This document shows positions 12,811 through 26,300 of a stretch of 64,000 nt of DNA, piece after piece. The stretch's first letter is position 1. The number at the start of each line of letters is the position of its first letter. The position numbers and the translations under genes were made by a program. This DNA is from Vanilla planifolia (taxonomy: Eukaryota; Streptophyta; Magnoliopsida; Asparagales; Orchidaceae): assembly GCA_023846275.1 (NCBI GenBank), contig JAIUJO010000158.1, forward strand, positions 281,528-345,527. The letters are read 5' to 3'. The notes under the pieces were generated by a model that was not told the origin of the DNA, searched no databases, and was given only the letters and a program-made list of their open reading frames with translations.

Positions 12811-15800
12811 CAAATTAACCAAGTAAATATGGATAATAATAAATTATTGTCGTAATATTAAGAAAATATATATTAAAGTTGAAAAGAGGAAAATAGATAA
12901 ATTATAATATGATTAAATCAAAATGTTGTAAAGTAAAACTTAGAGAACATTTGTGAGGCATAGTAATATAACCAAATCAAAGTGGAAAAAGTTGGAGAAA
13001 TAAGATATATTGTGTAGGAAAATAACATTTCATGAACCTAAAGAATGTAAGGTAACTTACTCAAAAGCTAAATCAAGTACAAATTGAAATACTTGCAAAG
13101 CTAACTAATTATAACATCCTAGATAATAAAATTAGCTACGAATTAAAATGTCTCATAAAACATACAAGATATATAAAAAATAAAATATTGCAAATTTAGA
13201 AATGAACATTAAGTTATATGGAGCATGTTAAGGTGAGTGCAATAATGTATTTACTATCTCAAGTAGATCCCGTTTTGAATTTCTAAAAATTACAAAATAA
13301 AATAATCATAAATAACAATAAATTATTATTCATAAATGAGTAAATATATAAAAATGTTCAAATGAGATAAACTAAAGAATTTTAATGCAAAAAAATCAAT
13401 GTAATGTAAAGGTCACATAAGAGAAAAATTAGAGTTTCATTGTAATATAACGATATCAAAATGAAAACGTTTACAAACTAGATATAATTTAAGGCAAAGT
13501 TGCATTCCAAATTATTAAGGAGATTTAGTGTAATATTCTCTACCATTCAATTATGAAGAAAACGAAATATCCCATAAAGTTGAAAATGTCATAGATAGAA
13601 AATTATTTAAAATTTTAAAGCAAATATTTAATTGCATAGAACTCTTTGAGGGAATTCCAAAAATATTTGTTTCATCTTGATCAGACCATGTTTGGAATTA
13701 CCATGAATTATTAGTGTAAATAGGATAAAAATAAATAAATTATTATTTCTATTTTTTTAAAGCTATTTGGAGCTAAAATGAGTTAAATTGAAGCATTATA
13801 AAATAACTAAATAAAAATGATGTATAGGTCACATGAGATTAGATTTATAATTTTATAGTATTATAACTAAATCATAACAAAAAAACTTGAAGAAATTACA
13901 TAAATTATATGGAAAAGTTGTATTCTAATATACTAATGGGATCATGTGTAGAATTCTCACTCGTCAAAGTAGGTAATCAATAAAATTGTCAATTAATCAA
14001 TATCACACACCAGAAAATAAAATATCTAAATATTTATTAAACAAAAGATTTAATTGGATAGGGCTTATCAAGACATCCCTAAAGAAGTTTGTTTCATCTT
14101 GATTAGACCTTTTTTAAGGTAATCCAAATTAGCAATTCAAATAAGAAAATAAACAAATTGTTGTTTAAATTTTAAATAAATATAAATTAATGGTGATTTA
14201 GAATTATTGAAATAATATAATATACAAAGTCAAGGCAATGTAAAGGCAAAATAATAAAAGATTTAGAGTTGCATTGTAATATAACATAATCAAAGGAAAA
14301 ATGTTTAACAAAATGAGATAACTTGTATAAGAAAGTACTATTAAAGGGTGCTAATAAGATCTATTGTAGCATCATTGATAGTTAAATTAGGTGCATGTCA
14401 AAATAATGAATAAAACATAACAAACCCTTAAAAATAAAATATAAAAAAATATATCATATTGATAGCTTAATTGGATAGATCTTCTTAAAATGAGTCAAGT
14501 GACATTTGTTTTTTTAACCAGACATCTCGTTGAATTAGTCTGAATTACCAACTTAAATAATCATAAAAATTTAATAAATATATAGTGAAGGTGAGTTAAA
14601 ATAAATTGAGAAATTGTAACATGACAAAAGATAACGGATGTTAAGGTTAAAAGAGAGAATAATTAGAGTTTCATTGTAATATATCAAAGTTAAAAAATAT
14701 TGAAAGAACTAAGAAAAATTGCATGGGGAATGTACATTCCAAGATATTAAAGAGATGGAGTGTAATAGTCTTGACTATCAAATAAGGTATAAGTTAAAAT
14801 GTCTCATAAACTTTTCCAAGTCACCAAAATATAAAATATTTAAATATGTATATAATTGAACGTTTAATTGAAGAGAACTTGTCAAGACGAGTCACTGACA
14901 TTTGTTTCATATCAATCAAAACTCAGTTTTTAATTATTTTTAATTTAATAAGAAAATAAATAGAAATAATAATAATTTATTATTTTAATATTAAATAAAT
15001 ATTAAAAAATAATAAAATTAAATAAAATAAAGTGATGTAATATAAAACAATAAAGCACGATTAAAAACACATTAGAGGAGAGTTATAGTTTCATAGTATT
15101 ATAAATAAAACAAAGCAAAACATTCATAGAAATAAAATAAATCATATAAGAAAGTTGTTATAAAAGATGCTAGGTAGATCAATTGTAATAGCATTCATTA
15201 TCAAATATAGAAAATGGAACATGCAAAAACTATAAAAAATAAATATATTTAAATAAATACAAATTAATGTTAAACTGGAAAGAGCATATCGAGTCAATCC
15301 ATTGGCATTTATTGCTTCTTGGAAAGACCTCATTCGAAATTAAGGTGAATTACAAAATTAAATAAGCATAAACAACAATAAATTATTATTTTAGTATTAA
15401 TTAAATATAAATTAAAGTTGGAAAGAGATAAATTCAAGTAATATAACAAGACCAAAATAGAAGCATAAAGGTCACATGTGATTAGATTTAGGGTTACATA
15501 GTAATATGACAAAATTAAAAGAAATAATTTATGAAATGAGATAAATTTTATAGTCATGTTTGATTCAAAGGTACTAAAAAAATCTAGTGTAACAACTTTG
15601 ATCATTAGAAAGTGTAAGATTAAAACATTCTCCCAAAGAATGTCAAAACATTACAAAATAAAATACTAAGAAATAGAGAAAAGAATGTTTATGTTGATAA
15701 GGGTCATCGACACAACTCAGACAATGTTATTTTCTTCTTAATTGGGTAGCATGTGAAAGTTCTATGATTTGACTAAGTAAATAAGCATAAATAATACTAA

Positions 15801-18800
15801 ATTATTATTTTTAAAAATGGTTGATATTCATTAAAACTTAAATGAGAAAAAATAGGTAAAAGTATTGCAACAAAATAAGTGTTGTAAAGGTTACACAAGA
15901 TTTAGAGTTACATAGTAATATAACAAAATGAAACAAAACTATTTTATGAAATTTAATAAATTGCACAAAAATGTTACATTCTAGTATTCTAAAAAGATCT
16001 TCAATAATATGCTTATCATTAAATATGGTTCAGATTGAATTGTCTCATAATGTAAGCCTAAGCTATATAAAAACAAAATCTAAACAAGTGCAAAAAAATA
16101 TTATTTAATTGGAGAGATTGTATTGAGACAAGGTAGATGATATAACTTTCTCCAAATTTGGCCTAATTGAAATAATTGCAACTTTCAAACAAAATAAACA
16201 TAAAAAATATTTTTTTAACATTAAGCATATATTTATTAAAGCTTAAAAGAGATAAATTTATGAAATATAATGTGAGAAAAATTAAAGACATGTAAATGTC
16301 ATATGTAAGGAGATTTAAATTTACATAAACCAAATCAAAAAAAAATTTGGAGAAATGAATTAAATTTTATAACAGAAAGCTGCATACCAAGATACTAAGG
16401 ATATGAGGTATAGTAGCCTCAATCATCAAATAAGGAAAAATCTAAAATGACTTATGATGCATGTCAAATTGATGTAAGGACACATGGTGGAAGATTAGAT
16501 TTATTTTGAATTAACAAAATAAATAGACTTAAATAATAAAAACTTTTGGTGTTATTGTTTTGTAATTATGTATTAGAGATAAAAAGAGAATAATTGAAGT
16601 AAAATAAAATAACTAAATTTTACTGATTTAAAGGCAAAAAAATAAAGGATTTTGAGTTTAGTAGTAATATATCAAAATTAAAGAAAATAATTTGAAGAAA
16701 TAGCATAAGTTATATTGGAATATAGAATTGAAGCATACTAAAGAGAGTTAGAGTAACATCCTCATTAATGAAATCTTGTATCATTCGTGATAACTTGTTA
16801 AGCATAACAATACCATTAAAAAAAATTATTGAAAACATAAAAAATGAATATTTAATTAGATAGAGCTCTTCAACATGAGTCAAATGATGATTGTTAGTCT
16901 CGATTGGTCCTTATTTAGAGTTGATTCAAATTACAAAAAGTGAATAAATATAAGTAGTAATATATTAATAATATAATGTTATCGGATTATATATTTAAGC
17001 ATAAATTAGATAAATTAAAGAAACTTAAAAAAAATCAAATAACAATAATGTAAAGGTAACAAGAGGTTTGAATTAGTGTTTTATTGCAACATAACCAATT
17101 TAAAGTAAACAATTTGAAGAAATAAATTGATTTGTATGAAAAATGTAGTTTTTTGAAATACTAGTGAGATATGAAGTAACATCCTTAACCATCTAATCAA
17201 ATAAGATTTGAATCATATTGTAAAATATACCAAATATATAGAAAATAATATATTTTTTGATACAAAATGAATATTTAATTTTATATAACGTATCTAAGAG
17301 ATTACAACAATGTTTGTTTTGTCTAAGGCTCATATTCTTTCTAATCACTTCATGTATGTAAAGTAAATCAGCTTAAATATTAACAAATTACTATTTTAAT
17401 ATTAATTGAACATATAATAAGCTTAAAAAAGATAAATTGAACAAATGTAAAGGACAAAAGTGGGGATAAATAAAGTTTCTTTGTAATGTAATCAAATTAA
17501 ACCAAACAATTTCAATAAATACCGTAAAATGAACATGTAAGATACATTTAGAAGACTAAGGGGATCAAGTGTGACAATATCGACGAAAATTGGCACAAAT
17601 TGAAATGTATCATAATTCATATCATAGCCATAGAGCCTTTCAAGCTCATTTAATGATGTTTGTCATCACAATAATACTTCATTGGAAATTACTGTAGATA
17701 ACAAAAGTAAGTTAGCATATAGAAAGAAAAAATTAACAATTTAATATCAAGTAAAGATATATTATAATTATAACAAGATGAATTAAAGTAATATTATATA
17801 ATTAGTTCAAAGTGATGTATAGGTCACATGAGACAAAATTTAGATTTATATACTTTTATAACCAAATAAAAGGGAAAGATTCGATGAAACTATATAAACC
17901 TTATGAGGAAGTTACATTCCAAGATATTAAGGAGATCAAATGTAGCATCCTTAATTGTAAAATCAAGACTAAATTGAAAAGACCCATAAAGTATGAAAAA
18001 ATACTAAAACTAAAATATTAGAAAATATTAAAAAGAATTTTTAATTTGATAGAGCTCATGGAGACGATTCCAACTATGTCTATTTTGTCTTGATCAAATA
18101 AACTCTTGAAGTTTTATAAATTACCAAAGTTAATAAGCATCAATGTCAATAAATTTTTATTATAATATTATGTAAACTTATATTAATGCTTAAAAGAGAT
18201 TAAGTGATGTAATATAGCAAAACCAAATCAAAATCTTATGGAGGCCACACAATAAATGATGTAATGCTACATTAGAACAAAATCAAACCAAACTAAAAAA
18301 CATGAAGAAATTGAAAAATTTATGAGTTAAGGTTGCATTCTAGGATATAAAAAGGTTGAGGGTAAAGCATGCCAAATCTTAGAAAATAAAATATCTTAAA
18401 AAAATTAATATTTAATTGGATAGAGCGAACATGATGAGCATAATAAAGTTTATTTCGATTCCATTGATCCTAATTTTAAATTATTCAAAATTACCATAAT
18501 AAATAAGCACAAGCAAAAGTATGTTTTTTAATATTATGTAAATATATAATACATCTGAAATGTGATCGATTGAACAACTATAATATAAGAAAAGCTAAGA
18601 AATATAAAGGTCACATAGAATTATAATTTAATTATAATATAGCCAAAAGAAAGGAAAAATTAAAAAAAATAAGAAAAATTTTATGTGAAATTTGCGTCGA
18701 ACGATAAGTATAACTATATCAATCATCAAACCAAATAAAAATTAAAATGTCTTAAAACATTCCAAATCACTAAAAAATAAAAAAATTTAAATATATATTT

Positions 18801-21390
18801 AATTGAATATCTAATTGAATACTCTGCACCAAGATGAATCTAAGGACATTTAGTTTGTCTTAATTGTACCTCAATTAAAATTGCAACGAATTACATAAGT
18901 ATATAAGAACAAAGAATACTAAATAATTATGATATCATTAAGTATATTAATATAAAGCTTAAATGAGATAAATTAAGAAAATATAATATAACAAATAAAA
19001 GTAATATATAGGTCACACAAAAAAATATTTGAGTTTAATTACAACTAACAAAATTAAAGTGAAAAATTTGAAGATATGGGATAAATTCTATGAGAAACAT
19101 TCCTTTCAAATATTATAGAGATCAAATGTTATATTCTTGTTCATGAAATTAGGTATAAATAAAAAAAATTTATAAGTTGTACCAAAGTGGTAGAAAATAA
19201 AATTCATTGGAATTTGAAAATGATTCTTTAATATAATGGAGCTCATTGAGACATGTTCAATGATTTTCTTTTATCTAGATTGGACATCATTCAGAATTAC
19301 TATAAATTTTTAAAGTAAATAAGAATAATTAAGAATAAATTTTTTATTTGATACTAAGTAAGTATATAAAACACATAGAAGTTAGATAAATTAGGGCAAT
19401 GTAATCTATCAAAAATGAAGCAATGTAAAGGTCAAACTAGAGGAGAGTTTTAGTTACATTGTACTATAAGAAATTAAAAAAAAAATCTTAATTAGAAAGA
19501 AGATAAATTTCATAAAAAATTATAATATATTATACTAGGTTTTCCAAGTAGTTCATCCTTAATCATTAAATATGATACAAATTATAATATCTCATAAGGT
19601 CCAAAAAAAACAATAAAAAAAGGAATTTCTAAAATAATAAAAAATTAAAAATTAAAAAATACTCATTAAGATAACTGCAACAATATTTTTTTCATCCCCA
19701 TTAGACCACATTTAGAGATAAAAAAATTAATAATGCAAATAAGCATATAATAATAGTAAGTTTTTGTTTTAATCCTCAAATCGATATTTAATAATACCAA
19801 AATCAGATAAATTGATGCAATATTATAATTACTAATTTATAGCAATGCAAAGGTCATGTGAGAAGAGATTTAGAGTTTAAATCCCCTTAGGAGATTAAGG
19901 TTAACCTCCGTGATCATTAAATATGAAAGAAATTAAAATAGCTCATAAAGCATGATAAAACACTAAAAAATAAAACATATAAAAATATGAAAATGAATAT
20001 TTATTGGATAAAACTAAGCCATACAAGTATTACGACGATTACGTTTTCTTTATTAGGCTTTGTTGGGAATTTCTATGTTTCACTAAAAAACTATCATCAT
20101 AAATAATGATATTAAATCTAATATTAAGTAAATATATTAAAAAAACTAAAATTAGACAAATTGTAATAATACAACATAACAAAATTACGACGATGCAATG
20201 GTAACATAATAAGACAACTAGAGTTTCATAGTAGTAAAACATAATCAAAATAAAAACATTGAAAAAATGAGATAAATTGTACGTGAAAGTCGCATTGAAG
20301 ATACTAAGGAGATCAAGCATAGTACATTCAATCTTCAAATCAAAATTAATTGAAGTTTCTTAAGAAGTGTAAAAAACCCTAAAAAATAAAATATTTAAAA
20401 ATAGAAAATCAATTTTGATATGGAACTTTTGAGGCCAGTTGCTTGTTTTGTCTAATTAGGACCTCATTTTGAATTTCTACATATTATAAAGTGAATATAA
20501 AAAATAATAAATTATTATCTAAACATTAAGAAACTATAAATTAAAGCTGAAATGTAACAAATTTAAGCAAGATAGTATTACAAAAAAAAAATAATGTAAT
20601 TACCAGATCAGAGGAGATTTAGAGTAACATTTTAATATAACCTTATCACAATGAAAAATTTCAAGTGACATAAATCATATGAGAAAGTTGCACTACATGA
20701 TACTAGGGAGATTGAGTGTAACGGACTCAATCTTTAAATATGACATGAATCAAAATGTCTAAGATAGTGTTCCAAAAACCTAGAAAATTAAATTTTTTAA
20801 ACTATAAAAAAAACTTGGTAGTCCTCATTAGGATGATTGCAAATAAATTTGCTTCATGTTGATTTGATTTAATTTTGAATTATTATGAATTTCCAAAAAA
20901 AACTTAGCCTAAATAATAATAAATGATTATTTTAATATCAGGTAAATATAACTTAAAGTTAAAATGACACAAATTGAAACAATGTAATGCAATAACAATG
21001 AAATTTAAATGTTATACAAGTGTAGAATTAAAGTTAAGAAGAAATATAACCAAATCAAATGAGAAAAACAATAGTGAAAGATATTTTCGAAAATGCCATA
21101 TAAATTGAGTATGGCATTCTTGATTATTAAATTAGGTACAAATCAAAATGTCTTTGAAAACATACAAAAATACTCTTAAATACATTGTTTTAAAAAATAA
21201 AACTTTTCATTTATTAGATAGAGGTCATTGAGATGAGTCCAACAATATTTGTTTTATCCCAATCGAACCTCATTTGTAACTATGGAAATTACCAAAAGTA
21301 TGCATAATTAACAATAATTTTTTTTAAACATAAATAAATATACATTAATGCCAAAATAAGATAAGTTGAAACAATGAAATGTAATTCAAT
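12811..21390 (+). repeat. HOR copy A, forward satellite monomers (3' part)
   Basis: Forward monomers resume at AATTAACCAAGTAAATATGG and continue to the end of copy A. Anchors lie near 13,221, 13,639, 14,066, 14,478, 14,875, 15,281, 15,697, 16,124, 16,865, 17,286, 17,647, 18,053, 18,423, 18,823, 19,241, 19,660, 20,011, 20,427, 20,820 and 21,222. A shortened monomer lies between 16,124 and 16,865. The stretch of about 16,000-19,950 has no counterpart in copy B. Open frames at 15,142-15,333, 15,330-15,605, 17,812-18,021 and 20,039-20,338 are satellite by-products. Confidence 0.85.
15990..19945 (+). repeat. ~3.96-kb stretch of monomers present only in HOR copy A
   Basis: Copy B follows copy A up to the ACAAAAATGTTACATT site (A about 15,970; B about 33,410). 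After a short scar it resumes at AAAATATGAAAATAAATATT (B about 33,493; A about 19,983). The intervening monomers of A, nine to ten units, are missing from B. Copy C is cut off before reaching this point, so the window alone cannot show whether B lost them or A gained them. The scar on the B side favours loss in B. Confidence 0.75.
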
Positions 21391-21607
21391 AAAAGTGATG
21401 TAAAGACTACACAATGAGAGATTTCATGTAACATAGTAATATAACAAAATTAAAGCGAGGCATACGAAGAAATTGAATAAATTATATGAAAAATTGCTTT
21501 CTATAGCAGTCCAGTGATGTTTGTTTTGCTAAGATGAGATGCCACTTAGAACTACCAAGAATTATTGAATTAAATAAGAAAAAATAATAATAAATAAATT
21601 TTTTAAT

Positions 21608-21660
21608 AGTATATATATATTATATTTGTGTGTGTGTGTTGGTATGTGTGTGTGTATGTA
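21608..21660. repeat. (TA)n/(TG)n microsatellite, HOR copy B
   Basis: A short TA run is followed by TG repeats with TTGG and ATG interruptions, about 53 bp in all. It occupies the same site as the copy A and C loci but with a shorter TA part. It supports descent of the three copies from one ancestor. Confidence 0.9.
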
Positions 21661-23321
21661 TAAAAATAAAATAAATTTAAGGAATATTAATCACAAAATC
21701 AAATCATTGTAAAGGTCATAGGAAATAAGTTTGTGTTATGTAGTAACCTAACCAAATCAATGCAAAATATTTAAAGAAATGATATTAATTTAGTGGGATA
21801 GTCGAATACCAAAATATTAAGGAGATTAGGTGTAGCCACCTCGATCTCTAAATCATGTGCAAATAAAAATGTCTTGTAAAGCATGCCAAAACCCTAGAAC
21901 ATAAAATATCTAAAAGTATAAAAAATGGATATTTAATTATATAGAGCTTATTTCGATGAGTCCAATGACATCTTTGTCATCTTAATCAAACAAGATTTAG
22001 AATTATTATTAATTAATAATGAAAATAGGCATAAATAATAGTAACTTTTTATGTTTAATTTTATGTAAATAAATGATAATGTGGAAATGAGCTAAATTGA
22101 AGCATTGTAACATAACAAAATCAAAGCAATGTATAAGTGAAATGATATAAGGTTTAGAGTTAGATAGTAGTATAACCAAACTAAAGCAATAAATTTTAGA
22201 TATTGAAATAAATTATACAATAAAGTTGCATTCGAAGACACCAATGAGATCACATGCATTATATCTAATCATCAAATCTAGTAAGACTCAAAATGACACA
22301 AATGCATGCAAATACACTAGAAAATAAAATATTTTGAAATTTAAAAATTAATATGAAACTAGATAGAGCTCATAAGGATGAGTTAAAAGATGCTTATTTT
22401 AACTTGATAAGAGGTTATTTAGAATTACTATAAATTACAAAAAAAAATAAAAATAAAAATAAATTATTAATTAAATTTTCTGTAAATATATGATGATGCT
22501 AAAATAAAAGAAATCAAAGGAATCTAATAAAACCATATCGAAAAAGATAACATGCATGAATACTAAAATTTTTATGTTGTTACAATATAACCTAAGCTAA
22601 AAATTTTAACAAATGGGATTAAATTTATTATGAAGTTGCATCCTTAGATGCTAAGATATTCAAATGTAACATCTTCGATCATAAAATCAAGTATCAATCA
22701 AAATATCACGAAAAGCATAAAAAATTATAAATGAAATTTCAAAAAATATACAAAGTATTATTTAATTGGGTTGACCACATCAGGAAAATTTCTATGACAT
22801 TTATTTCATCTTTAATATATCCCATTTGTTTGGAGCTCATTAAAATATGTACAATGATGTCTATTTTTTTGCAGTAAAAATGTTTCGAATAACAATAAAT
22901 AATAATTTATTATTATTTTAATATAACAAATCATATATTAATGGAAAATGAGGTGAAACTAAAGCATTAAAATATAACCAAATGATATCGACATAAACCC
23001 CACACTTGAGGAGAATGAGACTTTGACAATAATATAACAAAATTTATTGAAAACATTTGTAGAAATATGGCGAACAACATGGCATTGTAAGATACTAAGG
23101 AGTTTAAGTGTGACATCGTTAACTATATAATAATATACAAATCAAAATGTCTCTTAAAACATGCTAAAAACATGGAAAATAAAGTAATTAAAAGGTAAAC
23201 TTGAATATTTAATTTTATTGCACTCTTCTAGATGAGTCCAACAATGTTTTTTTCTCAATCAGAACTCATTTTGTTTTATTATGGATTAACAAATTTAATG
23301 AACAAAAAATAAATAAATTAT

Positions 23322-23351
23322 TTCAAGTGGCATCTCATCTTGGCAAAACAA
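23322..23351 (-). other. Inverted templated filler at a copy-B deletion junction
   Basis: At this point copy A (about 5,790-5,980) and copy C (about 36,830-37,030) have roughly 190 bp of normal satellite. Copy B instead has 30 bp, TTCAAGTGGCATCTCATCTT followed by GGCAAAACAA. Its reverse complement matches 21,521-21,550 of the same copy, about 1.8 kb upstream, with only a few differences, and also resembles 35,038-35,065 in copy C. The normal monomer resumes after it. This is the signature of an inserted copy of a nearby sequence during break repair. Confidence 0.85.
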
Positions 23352-26300
23352 GTGTGAATCCAAATGTCTTATTAAGTAAGCCAAATCTTAATAAAATTAA
23401 AAAAAAAAGAAATATTAAAAAAATGACCTAATTTGGTAATGCTAGTCAAGATGATTCCAACAAAAGTTTTTATCATCTCACTCTAACCTTGCATATAGTT
23501 ACTACAAAAAAATAAAAAAAAATTAACAAAGATGAAACGAAATAAATTTCTACAATATAATATAAAGAAATTGTAGTGATTTTAAGTTCACCTGAGAGGA
23601 GAGATATTTGTTCATGGTAATACATAAAACGTAGAATGAAAGTATTTTAGAAATGACACTAACTGTATGGTAAATTTTTAATCAAAGACACTAAGGATAA
23701 TAAGTGTAACATTATCAATTGTTAAGTTGAGTAAGGATTAAGATGTCAAATAAAGCATGCAAAACTTCTAAAACAAATTTTAAAATTTTAAAATTAATAG
23801 TTAATGAGATAGAACTTATCGTGAATTGTCTAAAAAGATTTGTTTTGCCTTTATCAGACATAGTTCTTGATAACTGCAATTTACAAAATTTAATAAGTAA
23901 AACTAGTATTAAATTATAAATTTAATTTGAATAAAACATATATTAAAGGTAAAATGAGAGAAATTTAAAAACTATAATGGTACCAAATTATACTAATTTA
24001 AAGGTTATTTTAAAGAACATTTTAAGTTGCATAAGAGTATATTAAAATAAAAAAGTAGAGGAAATGAGATAACTTGTTATGAAAAATTGCATTACAAGAT
24101 ACTAAAGGGTTCAAGCGTTGCAACTTTGATTATTAAATAAGGAACGAGTCCATTTGTCTTACAAAGAATGTCAAAAGCCTAAAAAATAAGATATTTAAAA
24201 TAAAAAAAGATTAATATTTAATTGGTTGAGCACATTTGGATGACTTTAATGACCTTTTTCATCAATGAGAGCGCATTTAGAATTTCTCGCAAATGCTAAA
24301 ATTTAAAAAGGTTAGTTAATAAAAAAAATTAGTTTTTAATATTATGAAAAGATATATTAAATTTGAAATTAGATGAATCGAGGTAACATAATATTATGAA
24401 ATCAAAATGATGTATTGGCCTTAAAGGACAAGGATTAGAGTTTCATAATTATATAACAAAATTAGAGAAAAACATTTGAATAAATAAGGTAAATTGTATA
24501 AGAAAGTTACATTCCAAGATACTGAGGTGATCGAGCATAACATCTTCATTCAATAAATCAGTTTGGAATAAATATCTCATATATAGTGCAAATACCATAT
24601 AAAAAAAGTTAATAATATAAAAATGAAAATTTAATCATATAGAGCCTGATAATAAAAATCCATGACATTCATTTTATATTTACTAGATCTGTTTTAGAAT
24701 TACTCCAAATTACTAAAGCTAATAATCATAAATAATAATATAATTTTAATTAGATATTAAATTAATATGTTTAAAGGTTAAATTAGTTAAATTGAAGAAA
24801 TTTAATATAACAAAAATGTAGACATATTTGGATTATGCAACAATTGTTTTAGAATTATAATAAAATACAAACTTCAAAACAAAAAATTGAAGAAATGAGA
24901 CAAATTATGTTTGAAAGTTACAGTCCAAAATACTAATGGGATTTAGTGTAATATCCTCAATCATTAAATCATGTATGAATTGAAATACCATGTAAAGCAA
25001 GCCAACATCTAAAAGAAAAACTTTTAAAAATATAAAAATGTCATTTAAGTAGATAAAGCTGTTCAACGAAACATATATGACATTTTTTCATCTCATTTTA
25101 GACTTCATTATAATAATTTTAAGCCAGCATAGTAAAAAGCATATATAATAATAACTTAATATTTTAATATTAAAAAATTAATTTCACTAAAATGAGAAAA
25201 ATTGAAAAAATTTCTTGTAATCAAATCAAAGTGATGTAAAAGTCATTAGAGAGGAGGTTCGGAGTTACATTATATTATAATCAAATCGAACAAAAAACCT
25301 AATGAAATAAGATGAATTAGTTGAAAATGTTAGACTCCAAGACATTAAAGAGATCAAGTGTAGAAAACTCTGTCATAAAATATTGTATAAATCAAGTCAT
25401 CCTAAAAAGCATGTTAAAACCTTTTTAAATAAAATATTTAAAATTATAAAAAAATATTTCTTTTCATCCTCATTGAATCATTTTTCAAATTATTATGAAC
25501 TACAAAAAAAGAATAAATAATAATAAATTATTAACCTAAAATTAACGATTAATATATAAAAACTAAGGAGAGATAAATTAAAATAATGTATGATAACCAA
25601 AATAAAAGTGATATAAAGGTGATATGAGAGAAGATATAGATTTTTATCATAATTTAACCAAATCAAGGAAAAACATTTTAAGAAATGAGTTAAATTATGT
25701 ATTAAAACCACATTGCTTAAAATATGGACAACGAGTATAACTTCGTCAATCTTCAAATCAAGTATAATTCTAAATGACTCACAAAACATGAGAAAATTAA
25801 AAGTAATAAAATATTAAAAATCTTTTGAAAAAGAATACATAATTTGATAGAACTCATCAAAATTAATCCAATGACATATGTTTTGTCACATTACACCTCA
25901 TTTAGATTTACTAGAAATTACAAAAATAAATAATATTAAATTATTATTTTAGTAATAAGTTAACATATATTAAATCTAAAATAAGTTAAATTGAAATAAT
26001 ATAGTGTAACAAAATCAAAAGAATGTAAATCATATTAAAAAATTAAAATGAAAGAAACATTTTAAAAAATGGCAATTTCTACAGTAACGATTCATTGATA
26101 GACACTAAGGAAAATTAGCATAACAATTCTGATTACGAAGTAATGTATGAATTTAAATAACATAAAAAGGTTGATAAAACCCAATAGTAAAATATTAGAA
26201 AGATAAAAAAATTAATTTGATAGAATTTATTGAGAAAATTCAAACAATATTTATCTCATCTCAATTAGATTTTATAAAGAATTTTAGCTAACTAGAAAAT

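Larger units (their letters stand above)
3800..21390 (+). repeat. Higher-order repeat, copy A (most complete)
   Basis: This is the longest copy of a 17.4-17.6 kb repeat of repeats. Diagnostic sites recur in copies B and C in the same order. The GTCCAGTGATGTTTGTTTTG site is at 3,911, 21,500 and 35,027 (with changes). The TA/TG microsatellite is at 4,010, 21,608 and 35,121. The fwd-to-rev switch is at about 10,115 and 27,525. The non-satellite insert is at 11,273 and 28,677. The AGAGCATATCGAG monomer is at about 15,281 and 32,717. A versus B identity looks like about 85%. The unit holds roughly 38-40 monomers plus the insert. Only A contains 16,000-19,950. Confidence 0.85.
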
